Shown: positions 8,717-17,354, numbered from the stretch's first letter. The stretch is 64,000 nucleotides of DNA from Amycolatopsis sp. cg9 (GCF_041346945.1 NZ_CP166850.1:7052501-7116500), one strand, 5' to 3'. Numbers and translations are program-made. Notes: a model not told the origin generated them from the sequence alone.

Positions 8717-8734
8717 CATGAGAGTTCGATGAAG
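8717..8734 (-). promoter_or_regulatory. Putative response-regulator site upstream of the DUF998 gene
   Basis: Minus strand CTTCATCGAACTCTCATG holds two related heptamers 11 bp apart (CTTCATC, TCTCATG), the spacing expected for OmpR-type dimers. TCATCGAA recurs at 10890-10897, beside the regulator gene. Confidence 0.3.
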
Positions 8735-8750
8735 ATCGCGCTGGGTTTGC

Positions 8751-10133
8751 TTAAGAAGCGGCCAGCGGGAAGACGAGGTCGAACCGGGCGCCCCCGCTGC
8801 CGGCGCGCGAGGCCGAAGCGTGTCCGCCGTGCTGGGTGAGGACCTGTTCGACGATGGCCAGCCCGAGCCCGGAGCCGGGGAGCGCGCGGGCGGCGTCGGC
8901 CCGGTAGAACCGCTCGAACACGTGCGGCAGATCGGCCTCGGGGATGCCCGGGCCTTCGTCGTCGACGCGCACGCGCACCGTCCCGGTCCCGGCCGACATG
9001 GTGACCAGCACCTTGCCGCCGTCAGGCGACCACTTCGCGGCGTTGTCGAGCACGTTCAGCACCGCGCGCTCGAGCGCCGCCGGGCGCGCGAGGACGTCGG
9101 CCTCGGTGAGTTCGGCGTCGAAGGTGACGTTCGGCCACCGCGACCGGGTTCGTTCGACGGCCGCGGTGACGACGTCGGCCAGCGCGAGGTGTTCCTCGGC
9201 TTCGCTCGGCCGTTCGCCGGTGGACAGGTCGACCAGCTCGCCGATCAGGGCCGTCAGCTCGACGGCTTGGGTGTCGAGGTCGGTCAGCAGCCTGGAGCGG
9301 TCTTCGGCCGGCAGCTGCCGCCCGGGGTTGGCGTCGGCGTGGATCAGCAGCTCGATGTTGGTGCGCAGGCTCGTCAACGGGGTGCGCAGTTCGTGGCCGG
9401 CGTCTTCGACCAGCCTCCGCTGCTCGTCGCGGGAGCGGCTCAGCGCGCCGAGCATCGCGTTGAACGACGTCGCCAGCCGCCCGATCTCGCCGCTCGCGGT
9501 GACGTCGATCGCCGCCGACAGCTCCTGGGTGCGGGCGATGTTTTCGGCGGCCGAGGTGAGGTCGTCGACCGGCTGGAGCGCCGAGCGGGCGATCGCCCGG
9601 CCGACCACCGTGGCGCCGAGCACGCCTGCGGCGGACACGACGAGCAGCCAGAAGCCCAGCCGGGCCAGGCTGTCCTCGACGTCTTCGGAGTCCTGGGCGA
9701 CCTGGACCGTCCCGCCGTCGGATCGCGTGGCCGTCCACATGCGGAACCGGTCCCCGTCGCGGTGGACGTTGGCCGCCCGGCTGACCGAGAACGGCGCTTC
9801 CGGTGCTGGGGGCGGGAGTTCCGGGATCGCGCCCGCGGTTCCGGTGACGGCGCCGGCGGCCGAGCGGAACTGGACGGTGAGGCCGTTGTTCCGGTCGGGC
9901 CCGGGCTTGGTCGTGGTGGAGCGCAGGGTCGAGAGGGCTTCCTCGGGCGAGGCGGCTTTCGCGGCGAGCTGGGCGTAGGACTGCAGCCGGGCGTCGAACT
10001 GGTCGTAGAGGTCGGCCCGGGTGATGCCCCAGGAGATCGCCGAGACCGTCACCACGGCGAGCGCGACCGCGACGGCCACCAGGGCGCCGAGCCGGGCGCG
10101 CAGGGACAGCGTCTTCCAGCGGGGGCGTTTCAC
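8751..10133 (-). CDS. Sensor histidine kinase of an OmpR-type two-component system
   Basis: 460 residues. TM1 at about 14-34, an extracytoplasmic sensor to ~157, TM2 at about 159-181, HAMP to ~235, then the H-box DAGHELRTP (H247), N-box VLNVLDNAAKWSP, G1 DEGPGIP and G2 GSGLGLAIVEQ. All catalytic motifs are present. It resembles mycobacterial MprB-like kinases but lacks a clear extra domain. The GTG at 10133 overlaps the response-regulator stop (GTGA), so the pair is translationally coupled. The signal is unknown; the neighbouring membrane protein genes suggest envelope stress (inference). Confidence 0.92.
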   Translation of the reverse strand: MKRPRWKTLSLRARLGALVAVAVALAVVTVSAISWGITRADLYDQFDARLQSYAQLAAKAASPEEALSTLRSTTTKPGPDRNNGLTVQFRSAAGAVTGTAGAIPELPPPAPEAPFSVSRAANVHRDGDRFRMWTATRSDGGTVQVAQDSEDVEDSLARLGFWLLVVSAAGVLGATVVGRAIARSALQPVDDLTSAAENIARTQELSAAIDVTASGEIGRLATSFNAMLGALSRSRDEQRRLVEDAGHELRTPLTSLRTNIELLIHADANPGRQLPAEDRSRLLTDLDTQAVELTALIGELVDLSTGERPSEAEEHLALADVVTAAVERTRSRWPNVTFDAELTEADVLARPAALERAVLNVLDNAAKWSPDGGKVLVTMSAGTGTVRVRVDDEGPGIPEADLPHVFERFYRADAARALPGSGLGLAIVEQVLTQHGGHASASRAGSGGARFDLVFPLAAS

Positions 10134-10816
10134 AGCGGTTCCTCGCGCAGGACGTACCCGACGCCGCGGACCGTGTGCAGCAGCCTCGGCTCGCCCCCGG
10201 CTTCCAGTTTGCGGCGCAGGTAGCTGACGTAGACGTCGAGCCCGTTGGACGCGGCCCCGAAGTCGTAGCCCCAGACGTGCTCGAACATCGCGGAGCGGGT
10301 GAGCACGATCCGGGGGTGGCGCAGGAACGTCTCGAGCATCGCGAACTCGGTCCGGGTCAGGTGCAGCGCACGATCGCCGCGGAACACTTCCCGCGTCGCC
10401 GGGTCGAGGGCCACACCGCCGAAGCGCAGCACCGCGGGGGCGGGTGGCGCGTGGTATTCGGTGCGGCGCAGCAGTGCCCGCACCCGAGCCAGCAGCTCCT
10501 GCAGCGCGAACGGCTTGACGAGGTAGTCGTCGGCCCCGGCGTCGAGGCCGGCCACCCGGTCGGTGACGGCGGTGCGCGCGGTCAGCATGAGCACGGGCAC
10601 GGTGTTGCCTCCGGCACGCAGCACCCGGCACACCTCGAGGCCGCCGAGCACCGGCATGGTGACGTCGAGCAGCACACCGTCGGGGCTCTCGTCGCGGATC
10701 ACGCTGAGCCCGGCGGCGCCGTCGCCCGCGATGGAGACGGTGTAGCCCTCGAACCGCAACGTGCGCGAAAGCGAGTCCTGCACGGCGGTCTCGTCGTCGA
10801 CGATCACCAGGTGCAC
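10130..10816 (-). CDS. OmpR-family response regulator
   Basis: 228 residues. Receiver domain with acidic pair DD at 7-8, phospho-acceptor D51 (LLDVTMP), and KPF; then a winged-helix DNA-binding domain (LTRTEFAMLETFLRHP and YVSYLRRKLE). It is closest in style to MprA/PrrA-type regulators. The GTG at 10816 follows GAGAGG. It is divergent from the DUF1707 gene; the 160-bp gap contains a candidate binding sequence shared with the DUF998 promoter, so autoregulation and control of both neighbours is plausible. Confidence 0.92.
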   Translation of the reverse strand: MHLVIVDDETAVQDSLSRTLRFEGYTVSIAGDGAAGLSVIRDESPDGVLLDVTMPVLGGLEVCRVLRAGGNTVPVLMLTARTAVTDRVAGLDAGADDYLVKPFALQELLARVRALLRRTEYHAPPAPAVLRFGGVALDPATREVFRGDRALHLTRTEFAMLETFLRHPRIVLTRSAMFEHVWGYDFGAASNGLDVYVSYLRRKLEAGGEPRLLHTVRGVGYVLREEPL

Positions 10817-10882
10817 CCGGCGTCCTCTCGTCCCGTTGCCGATGACACACGGTAACTGTAGTCGAGGTTCGCGGCGGGGCGC

Positions 10883-10905
10883 GGAACTCTCATCGAAGAT
10901 TAACG
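10883..10905. promoter_or_regulatory. Putative response-regulator site between divergent genes
   Basis: AACTCTCATCGAAGATTAAC lies between the regulator and the DUF1707 gene and shares TCATCGAA with the site before the DUF998 gene. It is also an AT-rich spot in a GC-rich region. Confidence 0.3.
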
Positions 10906-10978
10906 TTCGCCGCGGTCCCGCCCCGATTTTCGCGGTTAGCCTCGGGAGAGGCCGATTTCGAACGCAGGAGGACAATCG

Positions 10979-11437
10979 ATGAGCGAGAACGCGCCAGGAA
11001 CCACGGTGCCCGAAGGGATCCGCTGCTCGGATGCGGAACGTGAGGAAGTCCGCGCCGCCCTCTACGCGGCGGCCGGGGAAGGCCGGCTGACCATGGACGA
11101 GGTCGAGGAACGCCTCGGCCGCCTCGAGCAGATCCGCTACCGCCACGAACTGGCCGCGATGACCGCCGACCTGCCCGCCCCGGAGCCGAGCGCCGCCCCC
11201 AAGGGCTGGCGGCAGATCCTGTCCGCCGCGGCCGCGGCGCTGGCGGCGGAAGTAGCGGTCCTGCGCGGCCGCACCCCCGAACCCACACCCGGCCGCCGCC
11301 GGCTGCTGGTCATCGTCACCGTCCTCATCGGACTCCTGATCACGGCGGCAATCGCGGCGAGCGCTGTGCACGGCTTCGGCCCGGACGGCTTCGAGGCGCA
11401 CGGACCGGCCGCCCTCGAGCACCCCCACGGCGGCTGA
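10979..11437 (+). CDS. DUF1707 (SHOCT-like) domain membrane protein
   Basis: 152 residues. The N-terminal ~55 residues are a DUF1707 domain (IRCSDAEREEVRAAL, then GRLTMDEVEERLGR), usually found at the N terminus of actinobacterial membrane proteins. One helix follows near residue 105 (LLVIVTVLIGLLITAAIAAS), then a short His-rich tail. The ATG at 10979 is preceded by GCAGGAGGAC. It is divergent from the two-component regulator and may be controlled by it. Biochemical function is unknown for the family. Confidence 0.8.
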   Translation: MSENAPGTTVPEGIRCSDAEREEVRAALYAAAGEGRLTMDEVEERLGRLEQIRYRHELAAMTADLPAPEPSAAPKGWRQILSAAAAALAAEVAVLRGRTPEPTPGRRRLLVIVTVLIGLLITAAIAASAVHGFGPDGFEAHGPAALEHPHGG

Positions 11438-11494
11438 CGCCGTCTCCGGGATTGCTTGTACGGGAACAACCACGCCAGGACCAGACGTTCCCGC

Positions 11495-13402
11495 TCAGGT
11501 CCGGAGCCGGCGGTCGAACCAGGCACGGGTGCGGCGCAGGACGTCGAGTTGGTGGTTGCGTTCCCGGATCGAGTGGCCCTCTCTGGGGTAGACCACGAAC
11601 TCGTGCACAGCACCGAAGTAGCGCAATGCCCGGTGGAAGTACACGGCCTGGCCGAGCGGGACGTTGGTGTCCTCGGCACCGTGCAGTATGAGCACCGGGG
11701 TGCGGACCCGGCTGGCAAAGGAGGCCGGGCTGACCGCGTCGTGCGGGTGCGGGCCGATCCCCTCCCACCCGATACTGCCGCTTAGCGCGCCGTCGTACTG
11801 GCCGTGCTCCCCGGTCGCGGCGAGCATCCCCCAGTCGATGACACCCGCGTCGACCAGTGCGGCGCGGAACCGGTCGGTCTGCCCGATCGCCCAGGCGGCC
11901 ATGAATCCGCCGTGGCTCCCGCCGGCGATGCCCAGCCGGTCGGGGTCGGCGACGCCCTCGGCGATGAGCAGGTCGATGCCGGTCAGGATGTCGGTCCATT
12001 CCTCCCGGCCGACCCTGCCCGCGACGCTGACTGCGAACTCGTGACCGTGGCCCTGGCCGCCGCGCGGGTTGGGCAGGAACACCGCGTACCCGGCAGTGGC
12101 CAGCCACTGTGCCCGTGCGCCGGGGAACGAGAACAACTGGAGGCGATCGGCGTACCGGTCGTAGGGGCCGCCGTGCACGATCGTGACGAGCGGGAACGGG
12201 CCGTCCGAGGCGGACTTCCCGACGGGCAGCACGAGCAGACCGTCCAGATCGAGGCCGTCGGCGGCTCGATAGGCCAGCGGGCGCTGGGTGCCGAAGGTGA
12301 TGTCGTCCAGTTCGGGGCGGGTGTCCGTGATCCTGCGCAGCGGCCCGGTCGGTGGCCCCACGTGCACGTTCGTGGGTCGGTGACGGGTGCTGGTCAAGGC
12401 CGCGATCGTCGTGCCCGCGGGGGTGGTGGTGAGGGCATCGAGGTGGCCGGGGTGCTGCGACAGCGGCGTGGGGCCGTCGGGGTCGAGCCGGGACAGGGTC
12501 GTGTCCAGGCCGTTGGCGAACACCACCAGCGGAGCAGCGTCGGTCTGACACAGTTCGACGGGGCACATCGGAAGGCCGGCGGTGCGGTTGCGCCGGACGC
12601 GGCTGCCCATGGCCAGGTCGAACACGGCGGCGCCGGCGTGGAGGACCGGTGGGGTGAGGGCGAGGTAACCGAGGTGCCAACCGTCTTCGGCCGGCCACCA
12701 GGCCAGGGAACGCGGTTCGGCCTCGACCGGTCCGAGGTCCTCCGCGGTCCCGGTGGTGGGGTCGAACAGGTGCAGCTGGCCGGTGCGGGGGCCGTAGTCC
12801 TTGTCGGCGCCGGCCTGGGTGAGCACGGCGAGCGGGCCACCGTCGGGGCGTTGCCGCAGTTCCTCGACGTGCCGGTCGTCGAACACGCTCGGGGTGGTGA
12901 CGTGGCCGGTGCGCAGGTCGAGCAGGCGAAGCCGGGCACGCGGTTCGCATTCGCCGACGACAATGGCGTCGTCGCGTTCCTGGTCGCGCCGGGCGTCCTG
13001 CTCAGTGGGTTCGTCCTCGGCGAGCAGCGCGACCAGGCCGGGATCGGCGAGCGGCAGGTGGTCGGTGATGCCGGCGCGCCAGCCGGTCAACGCGATCACC
13101 ACACCGTCGGCGGGGGTGAGCCGGTATAGCTGCGGAGTGCCACGCTCATCGCGGTCGGACAGGAAGTACAGCGTGCGCGAGTCCGCGGACCAGCGAGGCC
13201 GGGACTCCGTCGCAGCGTCGGCTGTCGCCCGCCGCCACCCACCGTCGCCTTCGACGTCGGCGAGCCAGAGCGCGGTGTCGAGGTGGTCATCGATTTTGCT
13301 GACGGGGGCGAGAACGTAGCAGAGCAGACGCCCGTCCGGAGCGAGAGCCGGGACCTGCGGGACGCGCCCGTCGACCACGAGTTCGGCAGTCAGATCGGTC
13401 AT
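11495..13402 (-). CDS. S9-family prolyl oligopeptidase-like serine peptidase
   Basis: 635 residues without a signal peptide. The N-terminal ~370 residues are a WD/TolB-like beta-propeller (repeated SRPRWSADSRTLYFLSDRD-type blades). The C-terminal alpha/beta-hydrolase domain carries the nucleophile in GGSHGGF (S496), the acid in HGAEDTNVP (D578) and the base in REGHSI (H610). This is the acylaminoacyl-peptidase type of S9, which removes short peptides or acylated residues in the cytoplasm. It starts at ATG 13402. It stands alone next to the tRNA cluster. Confidence 0.9.
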   Translation of the reverse strand: MTDLTAELVVDGRVPQVPALAPDGRLLCYVLAPVSKIDDHLDTALWLADVEGDGGWRRATADAATESRPRWSADSRTLYFLSDRDERGTPQLYRLTPADGVVIALTGWRAGITDHLPLADPGLVALLAEDEPTEQDARRDQERDDAIVVGECEPRARLRLLDLRTGHVTTPSVFDDRHVEELRQRPDGGPLAVLTQAGADKDYGPRTGQLHLFDPTTGTAEDLGPVEAEPRSLAWWPAEDGWHLGYLALTPPVLHAGAAVFDLAMGSRVRRNRTAGLPMCPVELCQTDAAPLVVFANGLDTTLSRLDPDGPTPLSQHPGHLDALTTTPAGTTIAALTSTRHRPTNVHVGPPTGPLRRITDTRPELDDITFGTQRPLAYRAADGLDLDGLLVLPVGKSASDGPFPLVTIVHGGPYDRYADRLQLFSFPGARAQWLATAGYAVFLPNPRGGQGHGHEFAVSVAGRVGREEWTDILTGIDLLIAEGVADPDRLGIAGGSHGGFMAAWAIGQTDRFRAALVDAGVIDWGMLAATGEHGQYDGALSGSIGWEGIGPHPHDAVSPASFASRVRTPVLILHGAEDTNVPLGQAVYFHRALRYFGAVHEFVVYPREGHSIRERNHQLDVLRRTRAWFDRRLRT

Positions 13403-13653
13403 GAGATCAGTCTGCCAACGTCAACAGCGCACCACGTGGACAAGGCAGTGCGCTCGGACGGGAGCGTGCGACCGCATCGACGAAGCAGTACCCGAACGCG
13501 CCCGCCCAGCCAAGGTGCGGATCAGTATTGGCGAGTAAAGGTTTTAGCCGCTGAAGAAGGCGTGGGAAATGCTCCGGCATCCGCATCGTGCTGCCCAGCT
13601 TCACCTTCCCGAACCTGCGGAGGCCATCGCCGGATCGTCGCCCACCAACGACT
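13403..13653. other. Intergenic stretch with a small open frame of atypical codons
   Basis: Between the S9 peptidase and the tRNA cluster. A minus-strand frame (ATG at 13586, stop at 13407) could encode 59 residues starting MRMPEHFPRLL. Its codons include CTA, AAA and TTA, rare in this genome, and no ribosome binding site is evident. It may be a gene remnant beside the tRNA locus; no integrase or repeat was seen. Confidence 0.25.
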
Positions 13654-13687
13654 GAAGCCCTGCCCCTCCGAGGAGGGACAGGGCTTC
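13654..13687 (-). terminator. Terminator of the Gly-Cys-Val tRNA cluster
   Basis: An inverted repeat with arms GAAGCCCTGCCCCTCC and GGAGGGACAGGGCTTC (one mismatch) directly follows the last tRNA on the minus strand. Confidence 0.75.
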
Positions 13688-13696
13688 GAACTCGCG

Positions 13697-13768
13697 TGCG
13701 CGATACTGGGATTGAACCAGTGACCTCTTCCGTGTCAGGGAAGCGCTCTCCCGCTGAGCTAATCGCGC
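13697..13768 (-). tRNA. tRNA-Val (GAC)
   Basis: A 72-nt cloverleaf on the minus strand: acceptor GCGCGAT/ATCGCGC with discriminator A, D-arm with AGCTCAGC, anticodon stem CTTCC/GGAAG around loop CTGACAC (anticodon GAC), and T-loop GGTTCAATCCC. No CCA is encoded. It is last in the cluster, one base from tRNA-Cys. Confidence 0.95.
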
Positions 13769-13769
13769 G

Positions 13770-13840
13770 AGGTGGAGACGGGATTCGAACCCGTGTACAC
13801 GGCTTTGCAGGCCGTTGCCTCGCCTCTCGGCCACTCCACC
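13770..13840 (-). tRNA. tRNA-Cys (GCA)
   Basis: A 71-nt cloverleaf on the minus strand: acceptor GGTGGAG/CTCCACC, anticodon loop CTGCAAA (GCA), T-loop GGTTCGAATCC. Middle gene of the cluster. Confidence 0.95.
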
Positions 13841-13863
13841 GTGACAGGCTCGAGAGCCTACCG

Positions 13864-13936
13864 AGCGGATGACGGGATTCGAACCCGCGACCCTCACCTT
13901 GGCAAGGTGATGCGCTACCAGCTGCGCTACATCCGC
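13864..13936 (-). tRNA. tRNA-Gly (GCC)
   Basis: A 73-nt cloverleaf on the minus strand: acceptor GCGGATG/CATCCGC, anticodon loop TTGCCAA (GCC), T-loop GGTTCGAATCC. First gene of the Gly-Cys-Val cluster, an order common in actinomycetes. Confidence 0.95.
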
Positions 13937-14048
13937 ACTCCGCGGTTCCGGGAAGGTGTTCCCCCGTCGCCGTGGTGTGGGAAAACCATATCGGACCCCG
14001 AAAACGGCGGCGACACCGGGGTGTCACTCCGCCGTTGCAAGCCCGTCA

Positions 14049-14474
14049 TCAGGCCAGATCGTGGGGGATGAGGTGCGTGAGGGCGTCGTCGACGTCGACC
14101 CAGAGGTGCTCGTTGCCCGGGAGGACGACGTCGTACGTGCGGTCGAGGAAGTCGGCCAGCTCCTGGGCCGAGGCCTCGAACATGGCGTGCCCGGACGGCG
14201 AGTTCAGCTCGATCAGCACGGACTCGGGGTCTTCGACGGACGGGCGGATGCGGACGTCCCCGTCACCCGCGTCGGCCAGGAGGCCGTCCGCGAGGAGGTC
14301 GCGTGCGTACACCCACTCGACCCAGCCGGCGCGGCCGGTGCGGAAGGCGGCGACGACCGCGTACGGGTCGCGTGTGTCGTAGCGCAGCTCCACCTTGACC
14401 GGAACCGCGGGAGTCCGCGGCGCCAGCAGGTCGAAGACCGCCGTCGAGCGGAGCGTCACGTGATCGTTGCGCAT
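14049..14474 (-). CDS. ssgB: SsgB-like sporulation and cell-division protein (SsgA family)
   Basis: 141 residues, all within the SsgA-like fold: N-terminal VELRYDTRDPYAVVAAF, then WVEWVYARDLLADGL and a C-terminal ALTHLIPHDLA. Family members exist only in morphologically complex actinomycetes; SsgB guides FtsZ rings to sporulation septa. The length is close to Streptomyces SsgB. The ATG at 14474 is preceded by GGGTAGGAC. It stands alone between tRNA genes. Single-copy SsgB outside Streptomyces is the usual pattern, which favours this name over other SsgA-like proteins. Confidence 0.85.
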   Translation of the reverse strand: MRNDHVTLRSTAVFDLLAPRTPAVPVKVELRYDTRDPYAVVAAFRTGRAGWVEWVYARDLLADGLLADAGDGDVRIRPSVEDPESVLIELNSPSGHAMFEASAQELADFLDRTYDVVLPGNEHLWVDVDDALTHLIPHDLA

Positions 14475-14866
14475 CGTCCTACCCTTCGTCTCCCTTCCCG
14501 GCCCGGCCCGGCCGAGGGCGTCACCAGTGGGACGCATCAGGAGGCCCGTTCCGTCGCGGGTGCGCCGCAGATCACCCGTCCGGGCTCATGAAGCCCCCGT
14601 CTGCCGTCCGTGACCACCCCACGGCGCGCGTGTGACCGCGCGCCCCGCGGGGGCCCACGCCTCCATACTGCGCGGTTTAGTCGCCGGGCGATAGCACCGT
14701 CGCACGGATGTCGAACGTGGCGTCGGGCGGCCCCCGGGCCGGACAACCCCGGCTAGCTCGGGGTTGTTCGTTCCGTACTCGCCGGTAAGCGGAGTGTGGT
14801 CGGCGAGGACCACCCGTTTGCAGGCGCCCGGAAGTCGTACGCTAAAGTTTCGGCAACACCGCGAGC
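14475..14866. other. Intergenic region upstream of ssgB and tRNA-Val
   Basis: About 390 bp between divergent ssgB and tRNA-Val. It holds the ssgB promoter region and a hairpin at 14743-14767 with arms ACAACCCCG/CGGGGTTGT around a seven-base loop, followed by a mildly T-rich tail. No coding frame with convincing codon use was seen. Confidence 0.5.
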
Positions 14867-14938
14867 GGGCGATTAGCTCAGCGGGAGAGCGCTTCGTTCA
14901 CACCGAAGAGGTCACTGGTTCGATCCCAGTATCGCCCA
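14867..14938 (+). tRNA. tRNA-Val (CAC)
   Basis: A 72-nt cloverleaf on the plus strand: acceptor GGGCGAT/ATCGCCC with discriminator A, anticodon stem CTTCG/CGAAG around loop TTCACAC (CAC), and T-loop GGTTCGATCCC. A long perfect terminator follows 11 bases later. It reads the major Val codon GTG. Confidence 0.95.
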
Positions 14939-14949
14939 CCGAAGCTCGA

Positions 14950-14989
14950 CGCCGAAGGCCCCGGACGAATCCGTCCGGGGCCTTCGGCG
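14950..14989 (+). terminator. Terminator of tRNA-Val (CAC)
   Basis: A perfect 18-bp inverted repeat (left arm CGCCGAAGGCCCCGGACG) with loop AATC, followed by TTTCG. Confidence 0.9.
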
Positions 14990-15681
14990 TTTCGCGCGCT
15001 CCCAGGTCGGCCCGGCTTTCTCCGCCGGGGCGCCGGCCGGCTGAACCGGAGTGAACGGTCCGTTCGGATCGGCCGTATACGGCAACGAGGGCGGCCCGCA
15101 TCCCGGCCGGGAAGCGGCGCCGGAACTACCTCCGCAACTTGTCGCTGCGACGGATTTCTGTCGAACGGGAGGCTCCTGTGATCCTCGGCACGTGCGGGCG
15201 CCCGGTCCGGCGGGGCACGTGCGACAAAAACCGGGGTGCGTGACGGTCCGGTGGCGAACGTAACCGTCCGCGCACGCGTCGTCCGCGCGACGCCGGCCGG
15301 GCCCCGCCCTGGTCCACTGTGGACCACGACCCGGCCGCAGTGTCCACAGTAGATTTCCGGGGGCTGTTCGGCCGTTCGGCGGTGCCTGGTCCACCCGGGT
15401 GCGGGCATCGCCATTTTCGGCTACGGATTGTAATTTTCGCGGGGATACGCCCTATTACCCATCGTCATCATCTTGTTATCTTGCGGCCATTTTCTGGCGG
15501 GGAAGACGCGCAGCATGTGGCTGGAAATCCTTGTAACGATGCTGAGAGAGTCGCCGATACCTTGCCGTGTGAAGCCTCTCCGGGCACTGCGCGACAACCG
15601 AGTTGTGATGACTCTCCGAAATCACCAAGGGTGACGCAGCGTGCCTGTGAGATCAACCGAATCCTGTTCCCGGGAGGTCAG
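14990..15681 (+). other. Long untranslated region with an AT-rich core upstream of the sugar transferase
   Basis: About 690 bp without a convincing gene. Two copies of a TCCACAGT-type near-palindrome lie at 15313-15323 and 15343-15353. Bases 15421-15480 are only about 43% GC by hand count, against roughly 70% around them, and the AT-enrichment fades towards the start codon. This may be the promoter and leader of the sugar transferase gene, possibly structured or bound by an AT-preferring nucleoid protein. I could not match it to a known riboswitch. Confidence 0.45.
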
Positions 15682-17208
15682 ATGGAAGAGTCGGTGCGGC
15701 CTTCGTACACGGTGAGCCAGCCACCGCCGCACATCGACCTTCAGGCCATCCCGCGTCCCGCCAAGAGGGACGAGCACCCGGCGGAGCCGGCCGCGACGCC
15801 GTCCCCCAAGGCGTTGCCCGCGGCTTGGGAAGCGAGATACAGAGCCTGGGTCATCGGCAGCGACGTGTTCATCGCGCTGCTGGTGATCGCGATCAGCGCG
15901 TTCGTCATCGATCGCGTTGCCCCGCACGACATGCACGCCTTCGGCACCATGCTCGCCGTGTTCGTCTCGCTGCCGGTCAGCCGGGCCTGGAGCCCGCGCG
16001 TCCTCGGCGAAGGCGCGGAGGAGTACCGCACCCTGGGCCGGGGCTTCCTCACCGCCGCCGTCCTGGTCGCGCTGGGCGGTCTGCTGTTCGGCGCGCTCGA
16101 GGTCCAGGTCTGGGTGTTCGTCGTGGTGCCGGCCATCGCGCTCGTCGCGTTCCCGCAGCGGTACCTGCTGCGCCAGGTGCTGCACCGCAAGCGCGCAAAG
16201 GGGCTCTGCCTGCTGCCGGTGATGGCCGCGGGCAGCCCGGAGACGGTCGCCGACCTGATCGCCCGCACCCGCTCGGAGGTGCACGTCGGCTGGCGCGTCG
16301 AGGCCGCCTGCACCTTCAGCGGCCACGGCGAGGAGCGCGACAGCGGCGAGATCGACGGCGTCCCGGTCGTGGGACGGCTCGAGGAGCTGTCCCGCCACGT
16401 GCGCCGCGGCGGCTACCGGGTCGTGGCGATCACCGCGGACCAGTACTGGACGCCGAAGCGCCTGCAGCGGCTGGCCTGGGACATGGAGGGGACCGGCGCG
16501 GAGATGGTCGTGGCGCCGGTGCTGATGGAGGTCGCCGGCCCGCGGCTCAACGTCACCGGCGTGCTCGGGATGCCCCTGCTGCGCGTCACGGCGCCGATGT
16601 TCACCGGCGGGCGCCGGGTGGTGAAGGAGGTCGTCGACCGCTGCGGCTCGGCCTTCCTGCTGGCCGTGCTCTCGCCGCTGCTGCTGGTGATCGCCCTCGC
16701 GATCAAGCTGAACGACCGCGGCCCGGTGATCTATCGCCAGCGCCGCGTCGGCCGTGACGGCGCCGCCTTCACGATGCTGAAGTTCCGCACGATGGTCACC
16801 AACGCGGACGAGATCAAGCAGGCCCTGGCCGCGGACAACGAGGGCGCGGGCCCGCTGTTCAAGATGAAGCGCGACCCGCGGATCACCCGCGTGGGTGGTT
16901 TCCTGCGCCGGTATTCGCTCGACGAGGTGCCCCAGCTGTTCAACGTCGTGTCCGGGAAGATGTCGCTCGTCGGCCCGCGCCCGCCGCTGCCGGAGGAGAC
17001 GGCGCAGTACGCGCCCGACGCCCGCCGCCGGCTGCTGGTGAAGCCGGGGCTCACCGGCCTGTGGCAGGTGAGCGGCCGCAGCGACCTGACGTGGGCGGAG
17101 AGCATCCGGCTCGACCTGCGCTACGTCGAGGACTGGTCGCTGGCGCTGGACCTGGTGATCCTCTGGAAGACCTTCCGCGCGGTGATGGGCGGCCAGGGCG
17201 CCTACTGA
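15682..17208 (+). CDS. Polyprenyl-phosphate sugar phosphotransferase (WcaJ/CpsE type)
   Basis: 508 residues. A cytoplasmic N-terminal tail precedes four membrane helices (about 56-165), a CoA-binding-like soluble region, a fifth helix (SAFLLAVLSPLLLVIALAIKL), and the catalytic bacterial sugar transferase domain with KFRTM, ITRVGGFLRRYSLDEVPQL and VGPRP. It transfers a sugar-1-phosphate to undecaprenyl phosphate, the first step of exopolysaccharide or glycan assembly. The ATG at 15682 follows GGGAGG. No other polysaccharide genes adjoin it, so it may serve a distant cluster. The long AT-rich leader suggests special regulation. Confidence 0.92.
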   Translation: MEESVRPSYTVSQPPPHIDLQAIPRPAKRDEHPAEPAATPSPKALPAAWEARYRAWVIGSDVFIALLVIAISAFVIDRVAPHDMHAFGTMLAVFVSLPVSRAWSPRVLGEGAEEYRTLGRGFLTAAVLVALGGLLFGALEVQVWVFVVVPAIALVAFPQRYLLRQVLHRKRAKGLCLLPVMAAGSPETVADLIARTRSEVHVGWRVEAACTFSGHGEERDSGEIDGVPVVGRLEELSRHVRRGGYRVVAITADQYWTPKRLQRLAWDMEGTGAEMVVAPVLMEVAGPRLNVTGVLGMPLLRVTAPMFTGGRRVVKEVVDRCGSAFLLAVLSPLLLVIALAIKLNDRGPVIYRQRRVGRDGAAFTMLKFRTMVTNADEIKQALAADNEGAGPLFKMKRDPRITRVGGFLRRYSLDEVPQLFNVVSGKMSLVGPRPPLPEETAQYAPDARRRLLVKPGLTGLWQVSGRSDLTWAESIRLDLRYVEDWSLALDLVILWKTFRAVMGGQGAY

Positions 17209-17233
17209 CCCGACCCGCCGCGCGCTGCGCACC

Positions 17234-17270
17234 ACGGCCGCCGACCCCGCTGGAGGGGGTCGGCGGCCGT
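17234..17270 (+). terminator. Terminator after the sugar transferase
   Basis: A perfect 15-bp stem (left arm ACGGCCGCCGACCCC) with a seven-base loop begins 26 bp after the stop codon. Confidence 0.85.
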
Positions 17271-17332
17271 GTCCGTTCCAGGTACTCGATCGGGTGACTG
17301 CCGGTCGCTCCCGGCTGTGATCCACGCAACTG

Positions 17333-17354
17333 GTTGAACGCGAAATAGTTCAAC
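17333..17354. promoter_or_regulatory. Inverted-repeat operator upstream of the nitroreductase
   Basis: GTTGAAC and GTTCAAC form a perfect inverted repeat with an 8-bp spacer, nested within further TCAACC/GGTTGA half-sites up to 17362. It lies 50-70 bp before the nitroreductase ATG. A related TTGAGTGTTCAA precedes the marR gene at 20781, so that regulator is the prime candidate to bind here. Confidence 0.55.

Noticed and set aside
14537-14746. Minus-strand frame in the ssgB upstream region
   Set aside because: Arg/Gly-rich, no ribosome site, poor codon bias.
13403-14990. Integrated element at the tRNA genes
   Set aside because: No integrase, no repeated tRNA 3' end and no att-like duplication were found.
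15405-15681. c-di-AMP (ydaO) or c-di-GMP riboswitch in the sugar transferase leader
   Set aside because: I could not place the conserved cores of either class; only long length and low GC remain.
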